A model generated the notes under the pieces. That model worked only from the letters and a program-made list of their open reading frames with translations. It was not told the origin of the DNA and made no database searches. From assembly GCA_013813565.1 (NCBI GenBank), contig JACCRK010000296.1:1-35514 (forward strand): 35,514 nt of DNA, written 5' to 3'. Positions 1 to 7,282 of this stretch are shown here, one piece after another (positions within the stretch are counted from its first letter, which is position 1; every line of letters starts with the position of its first letter). Both the position numbers and the translations under genes were made by a program. This stretch comes from Herpetosiphonaceae bacterium. GTDB taxonomy: Bacteria > Chloroflexota > Chloroflexia > Chloroflexales > Herpetosiphonaceae.

Positions 1-96
1 ATTCCAGACCAGGCCAGACCGGTAGGTGGCCGCTGCAAGCTCCAGCGGCAGGTGGGAGCGAGGGCAGCGCAACAGGGGCAGAATGTCAGGATGCAT
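1..96 (-). CDS. Trm112/YcaR-like protein, N-terminal part (runs off the window)
   Basis: The minus-strand frame from an ATG at 96-94 stays open to the window edge (32 codons seen). It begins MHPDILPLLRCPRSHLPLEL, which resembles the N-terminus of Trm112-like small zinc-ribbon proteins or Trm112-headed methyltransferases (LLxCPxxxxPL). The ATG overlaps the stop codon of the response-regulator gene as TAATG, so translational coupling is likely and the gene would be the last visible cistron of the operon starting near 2811. Only the first Cys-Pro of the presumed zinc site is visible, so the assignment is tentative and the full length is unknown. Confidence 0.5.
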   Translation of the reverse strand, partial: MHPDILPLLRCPRSHLPLELAAATYRSGLVWN

Positions 97-1082
97 TACT
101 CACCTCGGGTGGCAGTCTGCAGATCGATCCGGGGCAGCTCGCCATGCTCGACCAGCTGGATAAACAGATCAATCAGATGGCCTTGCCACTGCTGATCGCG
201 ACCTTCGCGCAAGATCGCCAGCGAGTCCTGCTCACTCATGCCTTTGCGATAGGGGCGATCGGTGGTCATCGCATCGAAGCTATCCACAACCGCAATAATC
301 CGCGCACCCAGGGGAATCGCCGCTCCGACGAGCTGGGCCGGATAGCCCTTGCCATCCCAGCGCTCGTGATGGTGCAAAATCATCGGGCCAACTGCGCCTG
401 CAAAACGCATCGGGTTGACAATATAGGCCCCAATCTCAGGGTGGCGCTTCATCTCATTGTACTCCTCGGGGGTCAGCGGCCCTTGTTTTTGCAGCACCGC
501 CTCGCGAATGCCGATCTTGCCAATATCGTGAAGCATGCCACCATAGCGGATCAGGCGAGACTGCTGTTGGTCGCAGCCGTGGGCCAGGGCCAGCGCATAG
601 CTATACTCGGCCAGGCGGCGCAGATGGCCTTCCGTGTAGGGGTCACGCGCTTCAACGGTGGCGGCCAGGGCAAAAATAACCCGCTCGGTATTTTCCAACT
701 GGTCGGTCAGGCGACGGACACGCAGCAGTGAGCGAATGCGCGCCAGCAAGACCGTGCGCTCAAACGGCTTATTGATGAAATCGTCGGCGCCTTTTTCCAG
801 GCCTTTGACTCGTGACTCATCATCATTGAGTCCGGTCAGCATTGCGACTGGCAACAGCTGAGTCTCTTCTTTTTCGCGCAGTCGCTGACAAACCTCGAAG
901 CCATCCATTTCCGGCATTGTTACGTCAAGTAGCACCAGATCGGGCATACACTCAGCAATATCGGCTAACGCTTCCACACCATTGCGCGCAACCCGCACAG
1001 TATAGCCCTCACGTTCTAGAACCCGGCGGAGTGTATCGATACTACGAGTTTCATCATCAACAACAAGAATGGTGGCTGTCAT
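96..1082 (-). CDS. Response regulator with HD-GYP domain (putative c-di-GMP phosphodiesterase)
   Basis: This 328-aa protein has an N-terminal receiver domain (about 1-122) with the acidic pair D9-D10, phosphoacceptor D53, T83 and K105. An HD-GYP domain follows (about 130-320), with the HD pair H185-D186 in HDIGKIGI, further metal-site histidines in HHHERWD (237-243) and the signature GKGYP at 244-248. Known family members hydrolyse cyclic-di-GMP when the receiver is phosphorylated. No membrane segment is seen, so it is cytosolic. The start is supported by GAGG seven bases before the ATG. It follows the DUF309 gene by 18 bases and overlaps the next gene by one base. No partner histidine kinase is in the window. 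Confidence 0.93.
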   Translation of the reverse strand: MTATILVVDDETRSIDTLRRVLEREGYTVRVARNGVEALADIAECMPDLVLLDVTMPEMDGFEVCQRLREKEETQLLPVAMLTGLNDDESRVKGLEKGADDFINKPFERTVLLARIRSLLRVRRLTDQLENTERVIFALAATVEARDPYTEGHLRRLAEYSYALALAHGCDQQQSRLIRYGGMLHDIGKIGIREAVLQKQGPLTPEEYNEMKRHPEIGAYIVNPMRFAGAVGPMILHHHERWDGKGYPAQLVGAAIPLGARIIAVVDSFDAMTTDRPYRKGMSEQDSLAILREGRDQQWQGHLIDLFIQLVEHGELPRIDLQTATRGE

Positions 1083-1100
1083 AACACTACCTCGGTCTTC

Positions 1101-1514
1101 CTATATTGCTTCATTCGATGGACCACCCTGGCCAAGACCATCATGCACCAGCGCCAAGGTTGGCGCATTGGTAATTGCGTGCGTCGCCATGCCGTCCATC
1201 CAGGCGCCCAGAGCAGTCAGATCGATCCCAGCATACGGCGATGGCACGGCGGAGAGGTTAATCTGGGCCTTATGCCAGTTGCGCAGGAGACCGCGTTGAT
1301 TGCCACGTTGCCAGTGAACTAAGGCCGCCGCCACTTGTATCAGGCCCTGAATAAACTGGCGCGAGTGGCCTGAGCTGTGGAGCCAGCGGGCTTCCCAGGC
1401 TTCGTGGGCGTGCCAGAACTGGCCGCGATTGAATAGCTCGATGCCCTCACGATAGGCGGTATCATTGAACAGGGCGTGTGGTTCTGGATGCGCTGGCTGG
1501 GCCGTGGTGTTCAT
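1101..1514 (-). CDS. DUF309 family protein
   Basis: The protein has 137 aa. The helical motif FNRGQFWHAHEAWEARWL near the N-terminus, with conserved His and Trp-Glu, is the hallmark of DUF309, a small all-helical family of unknown function found in cyanobacteria, Chloroflexota and Bacillota. The open frame extends upstream to 1571, but that part overlaps the rhodanese gene. The ATG at 1514, four bases after the rhodanese stop, gives normal operon spacing and the usual family length. Its neighbours (rhodanese upstream, HD-GYP regulator downstream) give no clear functional link. Confidence 0.85.
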   Translation of the reverse strand: MNTTAQPAHPEPHALFNDTAYREGIELFNRGQFWHAHEAWEARWLHSSGHSRQFIQGLIQVAAALVHWQRGNQRGLLRNWHKAQINLSAVPSPYAGIDLTALGAWMDGMATHAITNAPTLALVHDGLGQGGPSNEAI

Positions 1515-1518
1515 AGGA

Positions 1519-1842
1519 TTAGTACCGTGGGACTGCCGGATCGACCTGCAACGACCAGCGATCGATGCCACCGCTCATATTGGTGAGGTTGCTCAGGCCA
1601 GCCTGGGTTGCCAGGGCATGGCAGAGATGCGCCGAACGACTGCCATGATGGCAGAAAATCACCACTTCACGGTCGCTGGGTAGCTCTTGCCACCATTCGT
1701 TAACCTGGCTCATCGCCCGCTGTTCGGCACCCTCAATGGCAGCAATAGTCCACTCAACCGGCTCCCGAATATCGATCAGCACCAGATCTTCACCGCTCTG
1801 CAACCGTTGGGCAATCTGTTCAGCTGGAATCGTCTTATACAT
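1519..1842 (-). CDS. Single-domain rhodanese-like protein
   Basis: This 107-aa protein is one rhodanese domain. The substrate-loop cysteine lies in IFCHHGSRS (active Cys followed by HHGSRS), and the CDC25-like LIDIREPVEW motif is present near residue 22. Such proteins usually carry a persulfide for sulfur transfer, or act in cyanide/thiosulfate handling. The frame is open to 1887, but AAAGGA is placed five bases before the ATG at 1842, and that Shine-Dalgarno overlaps the stop of the preceding gene, so 1842 is preferred. The physiological acceptor cannot be told from the sequence. Confidence 0.88.
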   Translation of the reverse strand: MYKTIPAEQIAQRLQSGEDLVLIDIREPVEWTIAAIEGAEQRAMSQVNEWWQELPSDREVVIFCHHGSRSAHLCHALATQAGLSNLTNMSGGIDRWSLQVDPAVPRY

Positions 1843-1852
1843 TAACATCCTT

Positions 1853-2356
1853 TCAACGCCCTGGCTGCCACTTGGCGCTCCAAACATGCAGCCACTGGGG
1901 CCAATCCAGCACGGGCGGAAGTATTAAATCACGAAAATAGCGGCCATCGAGCAGCATCTGCGGCAGATCATCCGGGGTCAGGGCCGGGTGCCCACGATCC
2001 CAGGCTTCGATCCGTCTGTTGACCACACTGAGCGTAAATTTGCGGGTCTGGCGTGAAAACGCAGCGGCAAAGGGAGCGTACTGCAGCACATTTGGATAGA
2101 CAACCACCCAGCCATTGTGCGGCGGGGCAATATGATACGCGCTCGCCAGCGGTGGGCGGGGCGGGAGTGGCAGGTCCAGTAGCGACGTTTCAGGTGGGTT
2201 CCAGCTCACCGCAGCTGGTGGCGTATCGGTGCAGCCAGTCACCGCCCGCACGGCGGCGGTAATCACATGATGATTGTTGCTGCGAAAAATATAGGCGGTC
2301 ACCATCGCTATATGCATCCAGTCACTAAAGCCATCCGCTGTCCAATAGCTGGACAA
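1853..2356 (-). CDS. Conserved-looking hypothetical protein
   Basis: I do not recognise this protein. The longest frame (167 aa) starts at a TTG five bases after the VanZ-like stop and has no clear Shine-Dalgarno. ATG codons at 2317 and 2305 are alternatives, and the segment AYIFRSNNHHVITAAVRAV follows them. The middle is rich in Pro (NPPETSLLDLPLPPRPP) and the C-terminal half is rich in Trp and Arg. No membrane helix or catalytic motif stands out. It lies between vanZ-like and rhodanese genes in tight operon spacing, and its stop overlaps the Shine-Dalgarno of the rhodanese gene, which argues that it is translated. Confidence 0.6.
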   Translation of the reverse strand: MSSYWTADGFSDWMHIAMVTAYIFRSNNHHVITAAVRAVTGCTDTPPAAVSWNPPETSLLDLPLPPRPPLASAYHIAPPHNGWVVVYPNVLQYAPFAAAFSRQTRKFTLSVVNRRIEAWDRGHPALTPDDLPQMLLDGRYFRDLILPPVLDWPQWLHVWSAKWQPGR

Positions 2357-2361
2357 AAGCT

Positions 2362-2811
2362 TTAGATTATGTTTTCAGATCTATTGTTGTTGATACTGCG
2401 AAATATCCGGCTTGTCAATACCCAAAAAACAAGATAGCCCAACACGGCGCCAAATGTGTTGAGCATCACATCATCAACATCGGTCACACGCTGGCCCTGA
2501 ATCCACCGGAGCGCTTCAATCGTAGTGCTAATGCCACTCCCAATCAGCGCTACATTGCGTCCTTGACGGCCTAGCCGATGCCAGAGCGGCAACAAGAAGC
2601 CAATCGGCATGAAAGCAATAATATTCCCGACAATATTGATCAGGACTGCCAGGCCGCCGGCTGACAGCGACTGGCCCAATCCCCAGAATGGCACCAGGTT
2701 AACCACCGGCGGCTGAACACTGGCAGGTGAAAAGTGCCATTGACTCAGCCCAACAATAACGCCAGTGTAGATCAGCAAGACCCACCCTGCTACCTGAGGA
2801 CGTACCCGCAT
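2362..2811 (-). CDS. VanZ-like family membrane protein
   Basis: This 149-aa protein has four hydrophobic segments. It carries the family signature NIVGNIIAFMPIGFLLPLW, the STTIEALRWI segment and VTDVDDVMLNTFGAVLGY. VanZ-like proteins are small integral membrane proteins; the founding member raises teicoplanin resistance, but most are of unknown role. The frame is open upstream to 2880, but that part runs straight through a 17-bp hairpin at 2833-2871 that looks like the terminator of the preceding gene. The ATG at 2811, with GAGGG upstream, is therefore the more likely start. It is probably the first gene of the operon ending at the window's left edge. Confidence 0.85.
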   Translation of the reverse strand: MRVRPQVAGWVLLIYTGVIVGLSQWHFSPASVQPPVVNLVPFWGLGQSLSAGGLAVLINIVGNIIAFMPIGFLLPLWHRLGRQGRNVALIGSGISTTIEALRWIQGQRVTDVDDVMLNTFGAVLGYLVFWVLTSRIFRSINNNRSENII

Positions 2812-2832
2812 CCGTGTTTGCCCTCGTGTTTC

Positions 2833-2871
2833 AAAACGCGCGGGGACGAGTAGTTCGTCTCCGCGCGTTTT
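2833..2871 (-). terminator. Strong hairpin terminator after the Fe-S carrier gene
   Basis: A 17-bp inverted repeat (2833-2849 and 2855-2871) with one wobble position and a 5-base loop is flanked by A4 and T4, so it can act in both directions. It lies 43 bases past the stop of the minus-strand Fe-S carrier gene and just before the preferred VanZ-like start. Confidence 0.85.
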
Positions 2872-2913
2872 GTGCTTCACTATGATCTGGTGTTAATCGA
2901 CAGCTGCTGCGCC

Positions 2914-3360
2914 CTACTGACAGCCACAGCCACCCGAACCACAGCCACCGCCGCCACCCTGGGCAGCTTCGCCGGATTCATTTTTCGGCTTGAATGAACT
3001 CCCACAGCCACAGCTTGAAACTGCGTTGGGGTTATCAATCTTGAAGCCGCCACCCATCAGGCTGTCAATATAGTCAATCGAAGCACCGGCCATATAGTTG
3101 GCGCTCATCGAGTCAACCAGCACGCGCAGACCGCTCTCAACGAATTCGGCATCGCCTTCGCGCACCTGATCGTCGAAAGTCATGCCGTACTGGAGGCCTG
3201 AGCAGCCGCCGCCAGCCACAAAAACCCGCAGAGCAAACTGCTCAGAAAGGTTTTTTTCCTGCATTAGACCTTGGAGACGCCGTGCTGCTTCAGCGCTAAT
3301 TGAAACAGGACTGGTCTGAACATCAATTACCGTTACCGGTTTGGTCATGGTGTCGCTCAT
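2914..3360 (-). CDS. A-type iron-sulfur carrier protein (ErpA/IscA/HesB family) with extra Cys-rich tail
   Basis: The protein has 148 aa. The A-type carrier domain spans about 17-124 and has the three ligand cysteines C53 (GGGCSGLQYG) and C117, C119 (SSCGCGSSF). Family members hold a [2Fe-2S] or [4Fe-4S] cluster between two subunits and deliver it to apoproteins. The domain normally ends a few residues after the CGC motif. Here it continues for about 25 residues into a Gly/Cys tail containing C140, C145 and C147. The start is well supported by AGGAGG seven bases before the ATG. It is a single-gene transcription unit with its own terminator. It could serve MoaA, Mrp and the Rsm22-like protein upstream, all Fe-S linked, though this is an inference from proximity. 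Confidence 0.93.
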   Translation of the reverse strand: MSDTMTKPVTVIDVQTSPVSISAEAARRLQGLMQEKNLSEQFALRVFVAGGGCSGLQYGMTFDDQVREGDAEFVESGLRVLVDSMSANYMAGASIDYIDSLMGGGFKIDNPNAVSSCGCGSSFKPKNESGEAAQGGGGGCGSGGCGCQ

Positions 3361-3393
3361 TCGTGAGCCTCCTCGTGAAATAATAGAAAAATA

Positions 3394-3410
3394 CAGTACG
3401 TGATGTACTG
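3394..3410. promoter_or_regulatory. Palindrome in the leader of the Fe-S carrier gene
   Basis: CAGTAC-N5-GTACTG is a perfect 6-bp dyad 34 bases before the start codon. It may be an operator or a small leader hairpin. No cognate regulator is recognised. Confidence 0.35.
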
Positions 3411-3464
3411 CTAATTAGTATCTTTCATATGCAGAAAGAATACTGGAAAATGAGCCGAAACGCA

Positions 3465-3491
3465 AGTATAGAGCCGGATCATCCCTTGCAA
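3465..3491 (-). promoter_or_regulatory. Possible promoter of the Fe-S carrier gene
   Basis: On the minus strand, TTGCAA (3491-3486) is followed after 15 bases by TATACT (3470-3465). The short spacer makes this only a fair sigma70-type match. It would give a leader of about 100 bases containing the palindrome at 3394-3410. Confidence 0.35.
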
Positions 3492-3560
3492 TACAGGCGC
3501 AATATGTGGACACAGCGTTGTCCCATCAGCCGATAGCCGGAACTCTTATCGGCAGGTTTT

Positions 3561-4568
3561 TCAGATCAAAGCCTGGGCCAGGTGGTCTAGCTGCTCACGA
3601 TATTCAATGTGTTCAATCCAGTGGGCGGGCCAGCGGGCCATGCCGTGGTACGCGCCAGCAAAGGCGCCGGCCAGACAGGCGATCGAGTCGGAGTCGCCCG
3701 CCGAGGCCGCCGCCCGCTGGAGCGCTTTGCGGGGTTCATCGGGGTACAGCAGGAAACATAGCAGGCCGGTCGCCAACGCCTCCTCGGCAATCCAGCCCAG
3801 CCCGGTCGCCAGGCATGGGTCGCTAGTCACATCAGGGTTGATCAGCGCTGCATCGAGCCGAGCCAGCACGCTGAAACATTCATTCCAGCCGCGGGCGATA
3901 AAGCTTTTCGGCGAGGTGCTGCCAAACTGCTCCCACAGGTCGCCCAGCCACTCGGCATGGTAGATCTCGCGCTGGCTCTCGGCATAGGCGCGCAGGCGGG
4001 CCGTCAGCCCGGCCACATCGCCCCCGGCCAGCAGATCAGCGATCACCCAGGCGGTCAGGTCGGCCGCTGCCAGGCCGGTCGGGTGGCCATGGGTCAGCGC
4101 CGCCTGAAACTGCGCCAGCGCCGCACGGGTTGGCCCATCTACCTGTAGCAGGCCGACTGGCTGCACCCGCATGTTGGCGCCACAGCCCTTGGAGTGGGCG
4201 ACGGTCGCGACTTGCCAGCGCTGGCCCCGCTCAAGGTTGCCACAGGCCTGCAGGCAGGTCATACCGGGGGCGCGATTGTTCTCGGGGTCGTTCAGCCAGC
4301 TGATGAAGGTTTTGCGCAGCGCCGGCTCCAGCGTTGCAAGTGTGATCTGGCCACTCGCCTGCGCCGCAACCAGCGCCGCGCCAACCGCCAGCATCATCTG
4401 GGTGTCGTCGGTGACCCGGCTCGGCTGGCGATCAAGGTCGGCCGGGCCATCCGGCGGCCAGCGCTGCACAATCTGGTCGAACGTCAAAAACTCGGTCGGC
4501 GCCGCCAGAGCATCGCCAAACGCGGTTCCAAACAGACAGCCCAGCACTCGTTCACGTCGTTCAGGCAT
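3561..4568 (-). CDS. ADP-ribosylglycohydrolase family protein
   Basis: The protein has 335 aa, normal for the DraG/ARH family. The N-terminal LGCLFGTAFGDAL leads to the metal-binding VTDDTQM (T53-D54-D55), and the C-terminal GDSDSIACLAGAFAGAYHG supplies the second metal cluster (D292, D294). These residues hold the binuclear magnesium centre that removes ADP-ribose from proteins or small molecules. AGGAG lies before the ATG. It is the last gene of a minus-strand cluster after the Rsm22-like gene, 104 bases away. The acceptor (protein, O-acetyl-ADP-ribose or nucleic acid) cannot be read from the sequence. A truncated relative lies at 21093-21240. Confidence 0.93.
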   Translation of the reverse strand: MPERRERVLGCLFGTAFGDALAAPTEFLTFDQIVQRWPPDGPADLDRQPSRVTDDTQMMLAVGAALVAAQASGQITLATLEPALRKTFISWLNDPENNRAPGMTCLQACGNLERGQRWQVATVAHSKGCGANMRVQPVGLLQVDGPTRAALAQFQAALTHGHPTGLAAADLTAWVIADLLAGGDVAGLTARLRAYAESQREIYHAEWLGDLWEQFGSTSPKSFIARGWNECFSVLARLDAALINPDVTSDPCLATGLGWIAEEALATGLLCFLLYPDEPRKALQRAAASAGDSDSIACLAGAFAGAYHGMARWPAHWIEHIEYREQLDHLAQALI

Positions 4569-4672
4569 TGAAGGTGTCTCCTCATACTGTAGCGATCAGG
4601 GATCAGTTCTTCGTGATTCTTTATCGAGGGCCTGCGGGCGGGTGGCGTGGACAATTAAGCTTGGACGAGCGA

Positions 4673-5656
4673 TTATTGCTCCTCGTTCGGCAGCAACTCG
4701 TCACCCCAGTCCAGGCCGCGGGCTTCGCGCCAGCCGGGATCGCGCTTGGTGACAGTGCGCTGCTGCAGTCCCGCCAGGGTGCAAAGCTCCAGCCCAATCC
4801 GGCCGGGCTGGCTCTGCGGGTGGCGCAGGACGCGGGCGGCGATTGGCCCGGCGGGCTGGCGCGACACGGCGACGTAGCTGAACTTTTCATCCTCGTAGCC
4901 CAGCTCGGCCCCCTTGATGGCCCGATGAATTTTGGTGCGCTCGATCCGCTGGCTGAAGTGGCACCAGTCGCCATTCGCCATCGGGCAGGCAGCGGCGTGC
5001 GGGCACGGGGCGAGGATATGGGCACCAGCCGCAATCAGCTGGGCGCGCACCGCCCGCAGCAGCTCGAAGCCGCGCGGCGTGCCTGGCTCGATGATCACCA
5101 GCGTAGCGCCCGTCACGCTCCACAGCCGCTCGACCAGCGCGCTGTGTTTGCTCTGCGGCAGCTCCCCCAGCACATAGGCCAGCGTCACCAGATCGTGGGG
5201 CGGCACTTGCCACTGGCCGGCCAGATCGGCCTGGGTCCAGCTGGCGCTCCGCAGCGCCGCCGACTGCGCCTGGGCGGCGAACTCGCGCCCGAGCTTGATC
5301 ATGATCGCGTCGCGCTCAAGCAGCGAGATACGCTCAAGGGTTGGCCAGATCGCGGTCGCCGCCCAGGCGGCGGTGCCGGGGCCGGCGCCGATATCCAGGT
5401 GGCTGCAGGGCTGCCAGTCGGGCTGACGTCTGGCGGTGGCGTGCAGCGCCGCATAGGCCGCCGCCCAGGTGGCCGGCATGCGCGTCGCCGTGTAGGCGCT
5501 CACATCCTGCGGAGTGCGCAGAAAGGTCGCCTGGTCACGGGCATGGCCCTCACGGTAGCGGGCCGAAAGCTCCGCCGCCACCGTCGCCAGCTGTTTGGGC
5601 GCAATCCCACGCAGGGATCGCTCCAGGGCGAGACGCAGATCATTTGGTAGTTGCAT
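4673..5656 (-). CDS. Rsm22-type mitoribosome/ribosome-associated methyltransferase-like protein
   Basis: The protein has 327 aa. A Rossmann methyltransferase fold has the SAM loop LDIGAGPGT (87-95) and YVLGELP near 161-167, where the family is conserved. The block APCPHAAACPMANGDWCHFSQRIER has C218, C224 and C232, and a fourth Cys is at C292 (LELCTLAGLQQ). These match the four-cysteine Fe-S site described for Rsm22/METTL17 proteins, which act in small-subunit maturation. The C-terminal TVTKRDPGWREARGLDWGDEL is also typical. Cytosolic. It sits 21 bases after the unknown gene at 5678-6097. Whether bacterial members methylate rRNA is not established. Confidence 0.88.
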   Translation of the reverse strand: MQLPNDLRLALERSLRGIAPKQLATVAAELSARYREGHARDQATFLRTPQDVSAYTATRMPATWAAAYAALHATARRQPDWQPCSHLDIGAGPGTAAWAATAIWPTLERISLLERDAIMIKLGREFAAQAQSAALRSASWTQADLAGQWQVPPHDLVTLAYVLGELPQSKHSALVERLWSVTGATLVIIEPGTPRGFELLRAVRAQLIAAGAHILAPCPHAAACPMANGDWCHFSQRIERTKIHRAIKGAELGYEDEKFSYVAVSRQPAGPIAARVLRHPQSQPGRIGLELCTLAGLQQRTVTKRDPGWREARGLDWGDELLPNEEQ

Positions 5657-5677
5657 AGTTTAAGACCAGGGAGCTAA

Positions 5678-6097
5678 TCAATGCTCAAGCGGGGGAGCGC
5701 TGGGAACAACGTGGTAGGTCATGGTGTTGCGAACCTGATTATGCCGAACCAGCTCCAGCAATTCGGGCGCTGAAATCAGAAGTTCGCCCGTGGATCGAGC
5801 GCCGTTCCAGAGCATTTCGAAGGTCCAGGCCCCAGCGTGATGTTCCATCAGCCATGTGAGCGCCTCCCTGAGCAGCGCGCAGCCCTCGCTGTGGAGCAGC
5901 CAGCACTCATGCTTCCAGTGGGCGGAGTCGTCAAGCAGCGAACAGGCACAGCTGTGTTCTTCGGAAAAGTGCAGCACGGTGGCGAAGCGGCCCTCGCCGG
6001 CAAACACATCCAGCTCGCACTGCGTCGAGATGGCCTGGGCAATGGCGTTGGTTGTAGCGACATCCAGCTGGAGATCGGCGGTGATGAACAAGCACAT
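5678..6097 (-). CDS. Hypothetical protein
   Basis: I do not recognise this 139-aa protein. It begins MCLFITADLQLDVATTNAIAQAI and has no signal peptide or membrane segment. It is rich in His, Cys, Leu and Trp. The middle segment CELDVFAGEGRFATVLHFSEEHSCACSLLDD holds several cysteines. It lies between moaA (69-base gap) and the Rsm22-like gene (21-base gap) on the same strand, so co-transcription is likely. Codon use looks like the neighbours and there is no competing frame with family similarity. Confidence 0.65.
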   Translation of the reverse strand: MCLFITADLQLDVATTNAIAQAISTQCELDVFAGEGRFATVLHFSEEHSCACSLLDDSAHWKHECWLLHSEGCALLREALTWLMEHHAGAWTFEMLWNGARSTGELLISAPELLELVRHNQVRNTMTYHVVPSAPPLEH

Positions 6098-6166
6098 GGA
6101 CGTTGCTCCAGATTGGGATTGGATAGCAGTCAGATGATCTATTGATGGCGGTGAGAGCCAGGCCGT

Positions 6167-7204
6167 CTAGCCGCCCAGCTGCGACATGCCGCGCAGGGTT
6201 GGCTTGATCCCCTGGGGTAGGCCGTGGCCCCACGGTTTGGTGTGAACAGCGTAGCGGATAAGGGCTTCAATCTCGTCATCGGCGGCCCCGGAGCGCAGCG
6301 TCTCGCGCAGATCCACCTCGTTGTCGCGCAGCAGACACAGGTGCAGCTTGCCGTCGGCGGTCAGGCGCATGCGGTTGCAGGTGGCACAAAATGGGTCGCT
6401 GACCGAGCTGATGAAGCCCAGCGAGCCACGCGCACCGGGAATCTTGTAGGTGCGGGCCGGATCGGCGCCGAACCAGCCGACAAACTCAATCCCCAGCGCC
6501 TGGTCGATCCGCTCGATCAGCTCGGCGCTCGGCACCACGCCCCCATCGGCGACATCGGCCACGCCGACCAGCGGCATCACCTCGATAAAGCGCATCTGCC
6601 AGGGGCGGTCGATCGTCAGGCGGGCCAGCTCAACGACCTCATCATCGTTGACGCCGCGCACAACCACACAGTTCAGCTTCAGCGGGGTCAGCCCGGCCTG
6701 CTCGGAGGCCTCAATCCCGGCCCAGACCCGCGCCAGATCGCCGCCACGGGTGATCTGGCGGAAGCGCTCGGCGTCGAGCGAGTCGATGCTGATGTTGAGC
6801 CGTTTCAGGCCCGCTGCGGCCAGCGGCCGGGCCAGCTCAGCCAGCCGCAGCGCGTTGGTGGTCATCGAGACCTCGGTGATGCCTGGCGTGTGGGCCATCG
6901 CCTCAACCAGCGACACCAGATCGCGGCGCAGGGTTGGCTCGCCGCCGGTCAGGCGAATTTTCTCGAAGCCGCTGCGGGCCAGAATCGGCATCAGGCGCAG
7001 CAGCTCGGCGTTGCTCAGCAGCTCCGGCGGCGGGGCGAACTGCATCCCGACGGCGGGCATACAGTAAAAGCAGCGGAAATTACAGCGGTCTGTCAGCGAC
7101 ACCCGCAGATAGTTAATCCGCCGCCCATATGAGTCGTGGGCCGGGCCTGTGGTGGCTATATCGCCCAGATCAGGCTCGATAAATGTAATTGGAGCAGAGA
7201 TCAT
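6167..7204 (-). CDS. moaA: GTP 3',8-cyclase (molybdenum cofactor biosynthesis)
   Basis: The 345-aa radical SAM enzyme converts GTP to 3',8-cyclo-7,8-dihydro-GTP, the first step of molybdopterin synthesis. The N-terminal cluster motif CNFRCFYC gives C41, C45 and C48. The second cluster is C273, C276 and C290 (CATCNRMRLTADGKLHLC). The chain ends in LGG, matching the C-terminal Gly-Gly needed for catalysis in known MoaA. The frame has an ATG at 7204 with a purine-rich stretch (GAGAAGG) upstream. No other moa/moe gene is in the window. It follows the mrp gene by 78 bases, with a hairpin between them. Confidence 0.95.
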   Translation of the reverse strand: MISAPITFIEPDLGDIATTGPAHDSYGRRINYLRVSLTDRCNFRCFYCMPAVGMQFAPPPELLSNAELLRLMPILARSGFEKIRLTGGEPTLRRDLVSLVEAMAHTPGITEVSMTTNALRLAELARPLAAAGLKRLNISIDSLDAERFRQITRGGDLARVWAGIEASEQAGLTPLKLNCVVVRGVNDDEVVELARLTIDRPWQMRFIEVMPLVGVADVADGGVVPSAELIERIDQALGIEFVGWFGADPARTYKIPGARGSLGFISSVSDPFCATCNRMRLTADGKLHLCLLRDNEVDLRETLRSGAADDEIEALIRYAVHTKPWGHGLPQGIKPTLRGMSQLGG

Positions 7205-7232
7205 ACCATTGCCTTCTCACCACTATGTTGTG

Positions 7233-7272
7233 CGCCGCTGAGCGTGAAGCGCTCGGCCAACCCTCAGCGGCG
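7233..7272 (-). other. Inverted repeat between mrp and moaA
   Basis: CGCCGCTGAG (7233-7242) pairs perfectly with CTCAGCGGCG (7263-7272), with a smaller nested hairpin (GCG-TGAA-GCGC) inside the 20-base loop. There is no U-tract on the minus strand, so it looks more like an mRNA-processing or stabilising hairpin, or a weak terminator, than a strong intrinsic terminator. Confidence 0.5.
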
Positions 7273-7282
7273 TGCGGTGGGT

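Noticed and set aside
2812-2880. N-terminal extension of the VanZ-like protein
   Set aside because: The codons come from a 17-bp terminator hairpin; the ATG at 2811 gives the usual family length.
4568-5650. Long open frame (360 aa) on the plus strand
   Set aside because: It is the antisense shadow of the Rsm22-like gene, with low-complexity Gly/Arg/Ala composition and no family match.
7205-7282. Molybdenum cofactor riboswitch before moaA
   Set aside because: The gap is only 78 bases and holds a simple inverted repeat, too small and not of the expected multi-stem form.
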